From the NCBI RefSeq assembly GCF_014672695.1, contig NZ_CP053923.1:1092915-1099982 (forward strand): 7,068 nucleotides of DNA, in the 5' to 3' direction. Made by a program: the position numbers and the translations under genes. The stretch's first letter is position 1. Every line of letters starts with the position of its first letter. This DNA comes from Defluviicoccus vanus (GTDB taxonomy: Bacteria > Pseudomonadota > Alphaproteobacteria > Rhodospirillales > Defluviicoccaceae). Shown in pieces: positions 1-7,068 of the stretch. The notes beneath the pieces are model-generated. The model had not been told where the DNA came from. It did not search any database and saw only the letters and a program-made list of their open reading frames with translations.

Positions 1-1456
<1,456 letters not shown>

Positions 1457-1465
1457 CGATTAGTA

Positions 1466-1470
1466 CCTTC
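1466..1470 (-). promoter_or_regulatory. Shine-Dalgarno sequence of fusA
   Basis: The minus strand reads GAAGG, then 9 nt, then the fusA ATG at 1456-1454. It lies inside the 20-base rpsG-fusA spacer. It supports the ATG at 1456 as the start, which also matches the usual N-terminus of EF-G. Confidence 0.75.
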
Positions 1471-1476
1471 GTCCAA

Positions 1477-1947
1477 TCACCAGCGATAATGGGAGAAGGC
1501 CTTGTTGGCCTCCGCCATCCGATGGGTGTCTTCCCGCTTCTTGACGGCGGCACCGCGATTGTTGGCCGCGTCCAGCAGTTCGCCGGCAAGGCGCTCCACC
1601 ATGGTGTTTTCGGAGCGCTTGCGCGACATGTCGATGAGCCAGCGGATCGCCAGCGACTGGCGGCGCGCCTGACGCACCTCGACCGGAACCTGATAGGTTG
1701 CACCGCCAACACGCCGTGAGCGCACTTCCAACGACGGCTTCACATTCTCGATCGCCTCGTGGAACAGCTTCAGCGGGTCCTGGCGAGCCTTCTTCTCTAT
1801 CGCATCGAGCGCACCATAGACAATGTGCTCAGCGACGGATCGCTTGCCTTCACGCATCAATCCGTTGGTGAACTTGGTGATCACCATATCGGAGAACTTG
1901 GGATCAGGCAGGATCTCGCGCTTCTCGGCTGCACGGCGACGGGACAT
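1477..1947 (-). CDS. rpsG: 30S ribosomal protein S7
   Basis: Primary 16S rRNA-binding protein that nucleates assembly of the 30S head and lies near the E site, contacting mRNA and exiting tRNA. The 156-residue translation is the normal bacterial length and starts MSRRRAAEKREILPDPKFSD. Family hallmarks are present: the basic N-terminal arm, KFTNGLMREGKRSVAE (residues 25-40), VEVRSRRVGGATYQVPVEVR near the middle (around 73-92), RQSLAIRWL and the C-terminal MAEANKAFSHYRW. The start is fixed by that conserved N-terminus and by GGGAG 8 nt upstream. It lies 15 bases after rpsL and 20 bases before fusA. In E. coli S7 represses its own operon by binding the much longer rpsL-rpsG spacer. The 15-base spacer here cannot hold that structure, so any feedback control must work elsewhere. 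Confidence 0.98.
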   Translation of the reverse strand: MSRRRAAEKREILPDPKFSDMVITKFTNGLMREGKRSVAEHIVYGALDAIEKKARQDPLKLFHEAIENVKPSLEVRSRRVGGATYQVPVEVRQARRQSLAIRWLIDMSRKRSENTMVERLAGELLDAANNRGAAVKKREDTHRMAEANKAFSHYRW

Positions 1948-1955
1948 GAATGGAG

Positions 1956-1960
1956 CTCCC
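1956..1960 (-). promoter_or_regulatory. Shine-Dalgarno sequence of rpsG
   Basis: The minus strand reads GGGAG, 8 nt before the rpsG ATG at 1947-1945. It sits within the 15-base spacer after the rpsL TAG stop. The motif is part of a short palindrome, GGAGCTCC (1952-1959), which is probably incidental. Confidence 0.75.
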
Positions 1961-1962
1961 TG

Positions 1963-2334
1963 CTACTTCGGCCGCTTGGCGCCGTATTTCGAGCGCCGCT
2001 GCCGGCGCCCAGATACCCCCTGGGTATCGAGCGTGCCACGAATGATGTGATAGCGCACACCGGGAAGGTCCTTTACCCGGCCGCCGCGGATCAGCACCAC
2101 CGAGTGCTCCTGCAGGTTATGACCCTCACCCGGGATGTAGCTCGTCACTTCGTAGCCGTTGGTGAGCCGGACGCGCGCCACTTTACGTAGCGCCGAGTTT
2201 GGCTTCTTCGGCGTCGTCGTGTAGACGCGCGTACAAACGCCACGCTTCTGCGGCGCCCCGGCCAGTGCCGGGACTTTGTTGCGCGAGGCGGGTGAACGCC
2301 GCGGGCTGCGAACAAGTTGATTTATCGTTGGCAT
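1963..2334 (-). CDS. rpsL: 30S ribosomal protein S12
   Basis: Decoding-centre protein of the small subunit that helps monitor codon-anticodon pairing; it is the classical streptomycin-resistance target. The 123-residue product starts MPTINQLVRS and ends YGAKRPK, the usual alphaproteobacterial length. Core motifs are PQKRGVCTRVYTTTPKKPNS (residues 28-47), PGEGHNLQEHSVV and IRGGRVKDLPGVRYH. Lys43 and Lys88, where streptomycin-resistance changes usually fall, are both wild type, and Asp89, the RimO methylthiolation site in other bacteria, is kept. The residues before PQKRGVC (ALAGA) and the start of the tail (QGVSGRR) differ from the common KES/KEC and GVKDRR forms I recall; both are likely lineage variation. 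The frame stays open upstream to an ATG at 2457, but those 41 codons resemble no S12, so 2334 is chosen. Upstream Shine-Dalgarno pairing is weak (only GAG, 4 nt away). Confidence 0.98.
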   Translation of the reverse strand: MPTINQLVRSPRRSPASRNKVPALAGAPQKRGVCTRVYTTTPKKPNSALRKVARVRLTNGYEVTSYIPGEGHNLQEHSVVLIRGGRVKDLPGVRYHIIRGTLDTQGVSGRRQRRSKYGAKRPK

Positions 2335-2335
2335 A

Positions 2336-2398
2336 TTACTCGTTGCTTCGGGCGAAGACCCGACAGCATCTCCCAAGAAATCTGACCAATCGCCGCAT
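2336..2398 (-). CDS. Possible 20-codon upstream reading frame in the rpsL leader
   Basis: An ATG at 2398-2396 opens a 20-codon frame, starting MRRLVRFLGRCC and ending RSNE, with TAA at 2338-2336. Exactly one base separates that stop from the rpsL ATG. It runs in a different frame from rpsL. It contains six arginines in 20 residues and two adjacent cysteines. The spacing would suit termination-reinitiation coupling, which could make up for the weak rpsL Shine-Dalgarno. Against it, there is no Shine-Dalgarno before its own ATG, and the ATG lies in the 3' arm of a stable hairpin. A frame this short easily arises by chance. I recognise no family. Confidence 0.18.
   Translation of the reverse strand: MRRLVRFLGRCCRVFARSNE
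2348..2363 (-). promoter_or_regulatory. Hairpin just upstream of the rpsL start
   Basis: The minus strand has TCGGG (2363-2359), a 6-nt loop, then CCCGA (2352-2348), giving five perfect pairs. The stem ends 13 nt before the rpsL ATG. That places it at the edge of the ribosome footprint, where it could affect initiation. Whether it has a role is not shown by the sequence. Confidence 0.4.
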
Positions 2399-2408
2399 GG
2401 ATATGCGG
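2393..2408 (-). promoter_or_regulatory. Leader hairpin with 4-nt loop
   Basis: CCGCAT and ATGCGG pair perfectly over six bases around a four-base loop (ATCC on the minus strand). Allowing one bulged C, the stem can extend to 2411-2391, but that would break the outer pairs of the adjacent GC stem. Without the extension the two stems abut at 2408/2409 and could stack end to end. The 3' arm contains the ATG of the possible small upstream frame. Confidence 0.45.
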
Positions 2409-2445
2409 GCGCGCGCATCCGAACAAACAAAAAAAAAGCGCGCGC
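2409..2445 (-). promoter_or_regulatory. GC stem enclosing a U-rich loop; possible attenuator element
   Basis: Two GCGCGCGC arms (2445-2438 and 2416-2409) can form eight consecutive G-C pairs, enclosing a 21-nt loop that begins with nine U. The upstream arm can instead pair imperfectly with AAGAGCGC at 2479-2472 (seven pairs, one A-G mismatch). That alternative would leave the U-run immediately 3' of a GC stem, like an intrinsic terminator. The two folds are mutually exclusive, as in an attenuator. The terminator-like form has a long loop of 28 nt, so it may be weak. Hfq or another U-binding factor acting on the exposed loop is a second possibility. Confidence 0.35.
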
Positions 2446-2510
2446 GGCACGTCCCATTTACCGCCCACTAGGCGCTCTTGTATTCCTTGCCGCAAATCAG
2501 GGCCGCGTCT

Positions 2511-2524
2511 GAGCCGTTCGGCTC
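2511..2524 (-). repeat. Short palindrome in the str leader
   Basis: GAGCCG-AA-CGGCTC on the minus strand is a perfect inverted repeat located about 22 nt after the inferred transcription start. As RNA it would form five pairs with a four-base loop; as DNA its symmetry could suit a dimeric protein. No particular regulator is recognised. Confidence 0.35.
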
Positions 2525-2552
2525 ACCACCAACCCCGCCTGGAAGGACGCGC

Positions 2553-2581
2553 ATAGTATGGGCCGATTGCCGGACCGTCAA
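2553..2581 (-). promoter_or_regulatory. Sigma70-type promoter of the rpsL-rpsG-fusA (str) operon
   Basis: The minus strand carries TTGACG (2581-2576), a 17-base spacer, and TACTAT (2558-2553). Both boxes match the housekeeping consensus at five of six positions and the spacing is optimal. Transcription should start near 2546, leaving a leader of about 210 nt before rpsL. A second TTGACG lies at 2588-2583, one base upstream of the first, but its 24-base distance to the -10 box makes it unlikely to act as a -35 element. The promoter lies in the only sizeable gap of the window, facing the str genes, which fits strong housekeeping expression. Confidence 0.85.
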
Positions 2582-2673
2582 GCGTCAATCCGCCCTTAAC
2601 GCATGTTCCGAGCGACCTTGCCCGGACATAGATAACGGCATTTGCAGCCACTCGACGCAGACGACTACCGGGC

Positions 2674-2697
2674 GCGGGACCCCGCTACGGATCCCGC
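2674..2697 (-). repeat. Third GC hairpin downstream of rpoC
   Basis: GCGGGA (2697-2692) and TCCCGC (2679-2674) pair over six bases with a 12-nt loop. A competing local pairing of GCGGG with CCCGC exists inside the element. No U-run follows. It lies about 105 bases past the rpoC stop and may help shape the 3' end of the rpoBC transcript. Confidence 0.3.
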
Positions 2698-2723
2698 CTC
2701 AGCACACCAGCATCAAGGCGACA

Positions 2724-2745
2724 CCGGGGCGACAGCGCGCCCCGG
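2724..2745 (-). terminator. Strong GC hairpin after rpoC; possible 3' end of the rpoBC transcript
   Basis: CCGGGGCG (2745-2738), a 6-nt loop, and CGCCCCGG (2731-2724) form eight perfect G-C pairs, the strongest stem between rpoC and the str promoter. The sequence after it on the minus strand begins GTGTCGCC and has no U-tract, so it is not a classical intrinsic terminator. It could block 3' exonuclease after Rho-dependent termination, or support U-independent termination. Confidence 0.4.
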
Positions 2746-2779
2746 CCCCTGCCCGAATGGCCGTGTTCCGCACCTTACT

Positions 2780-2796
2780 GCCGGCTCGGCGCCGGC
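2780..2796 (-). terminator. First GC hairpin immediately after the rpoC stop
   Basis: GCCGGC (2796-2791), a 5-nt loop, and GCCGGC (2785-2780) give a perfect six-pair stem starting seven bases after the rpoC TAA. What follows (AGTAAGGTGC) has no U-run, so it is not a standard intrinsic terminator by itself. It is the first of three GC hairpins between rpoC and the str promoter. Confidence 0.35.
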
Positions 2797-2803
2797 CTCA
2801 ACC

Positions 2804-6997
<4,194 letters not shown>

Positions 6998-7005
6998 CGT
7001 GTCGT

Positions 7006-7009
7006 CTCC
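7006..7009 (-). promoter_or_regulatory. Shine-Dalgarno sequence of rpoC
   Basis: The minus strand reads GGAG, 8 nt before the rpoC ATG at 6997-6995, inside the 47-base rpoB-rpoC spacer. No promoter or terminator is evident in that spacer, consistent with co-transcription. Confidence 0.7.
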
Positions 7010-7044
7010 ATGTCGGATTGCCGTTGCCGGGAAGCGTGCCTTGC

Positions 7045-7068
7045 TCAGTTGAGCTCGACGTTGAGACC
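7045..7068 (-). CDS. rpoB: RNA polymerase subunit beta, last seven codons and stop (partial)
   Basis: Reading the minus strand from the window edge gives GLNVELN and a TGA stop at 7047-7045. The gene immediately before rpoC is almost always rpoB, and a Leu-Asn-Val-Glu-Leu-like ending resembles known beta C-termini (E. coli ends GINIELEDE). Only 24 bases are inside the window, so the call rests mainly on position; nothing can be said about the rest of the protein. Confidence 0.75.
   Translation of the reverse strand, partial: GLNVELN

Larger units (their letters stand above)
2335..2546 (-). promoter_or_regulatory. Structured 5' leader of the str operon
   Basis: This is the predicted untranslated leader of about 210 nt between the inferred transcription start (near 2546) and the rpsL ATG. 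In transcription order it holds: a short palindrome GAGCCG/CGGCTC (2524-2511); a run of nine U (2437-2429) flanked by two perfect 8-base GC arms (2445-2438 and 2416-2409); a hairpin directly abutting that, CCGCAT-loop-ATGCGG (2408-2393); and a hairpin TCGGG/CCCGA (2363-2348) ending 13 nt before the rpsL start codon. The density of stems suggests a folded leader. Regulation by ribosomal protein binding, attenuation or translation coupling is inference; I match it to no named leader family. Confidence 0.5.

Noticed and set aside
2467..2554. 28-codon minus-strand frame starting with the ATG inside the -10 box and ending TAG at 2469-2467
   Set aside because: Its ATG overlaps the -10 hexamer and lies upstream of the expected transcription start, so the codon would not be in the mRNA. 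No in-frame alternative start was found inside the leader.
2335..2803. Possible tRNA, small RNA gene, insertion sequence or attachment site in the rpoC-rpsL gap
   Set aside because: No cloverleaf, CCA-adjacent stem, terminal inverted repeats or target duplication was seen. The gap is explained by rpoC 3' hairpins, the str promoter and the rpsL leader.

Overview
The window is a piece of the core transcription and translation gene cluster of a GC-rich alphaproteobacterium. Protein signatures support this: RpoC begins MNELLRIFGQ and has alphaproteobacterial-type core motifs, S12 is 123 residues, S7 is 156 residues, and the order is rpoB-rpoC-rpsL-rpsG-fusA. Placement in or near Rhodospirillales is a guess from overall protein character, not a demonstrated assignment. 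All real genes lie on the minus strand, so transcription runs from high to low coordinates.

Layout in transcription order: the last seven codons and stop of rpoB (7068-7045); complete rpoC (6997-2804); a 469-base gap (2803-2335); complete rpsL (2334-1963); complete rpsG (1947-1477); and the first 485 codons of fusA (1456-1, cut by the window edge). rpoB and rpoC end the RNA polymerase operon. rpsL, rpsG and fusA form the front of the str operon, with spacers of only 15 and 20 bases and a clear Shine-Dalgarno sequence before rpsG and before fusA.

The gap is the only part that is not routine. Just after rpoC it holds three GC-rich hairpins without U-tracts. It then holds an excellent sigma70-type promoter, TTGACG-17-TACTAT, which should drive the str operon. 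After that comes a leader of about 210 nt with several stem-loops, a nine-U run set between self-complementary GC arms, and a possible 20-codon upstream reading frame ending one base before the rpsL start. rpsL itself has only a weak Shine-Dalgarno sequence. Together these suggest a structured, possibly regulatory leader, which the sequence alone cannot prove.

I found no mobile element, CRISPR array, tRNA, rRNA, defence locus or unknown gene cassette. The rest is a conserved housekeeping region with intact genes. The long plus-strand reading frames opposite fusA and rpoC look like antisense shadows of high-GC coding DNA.
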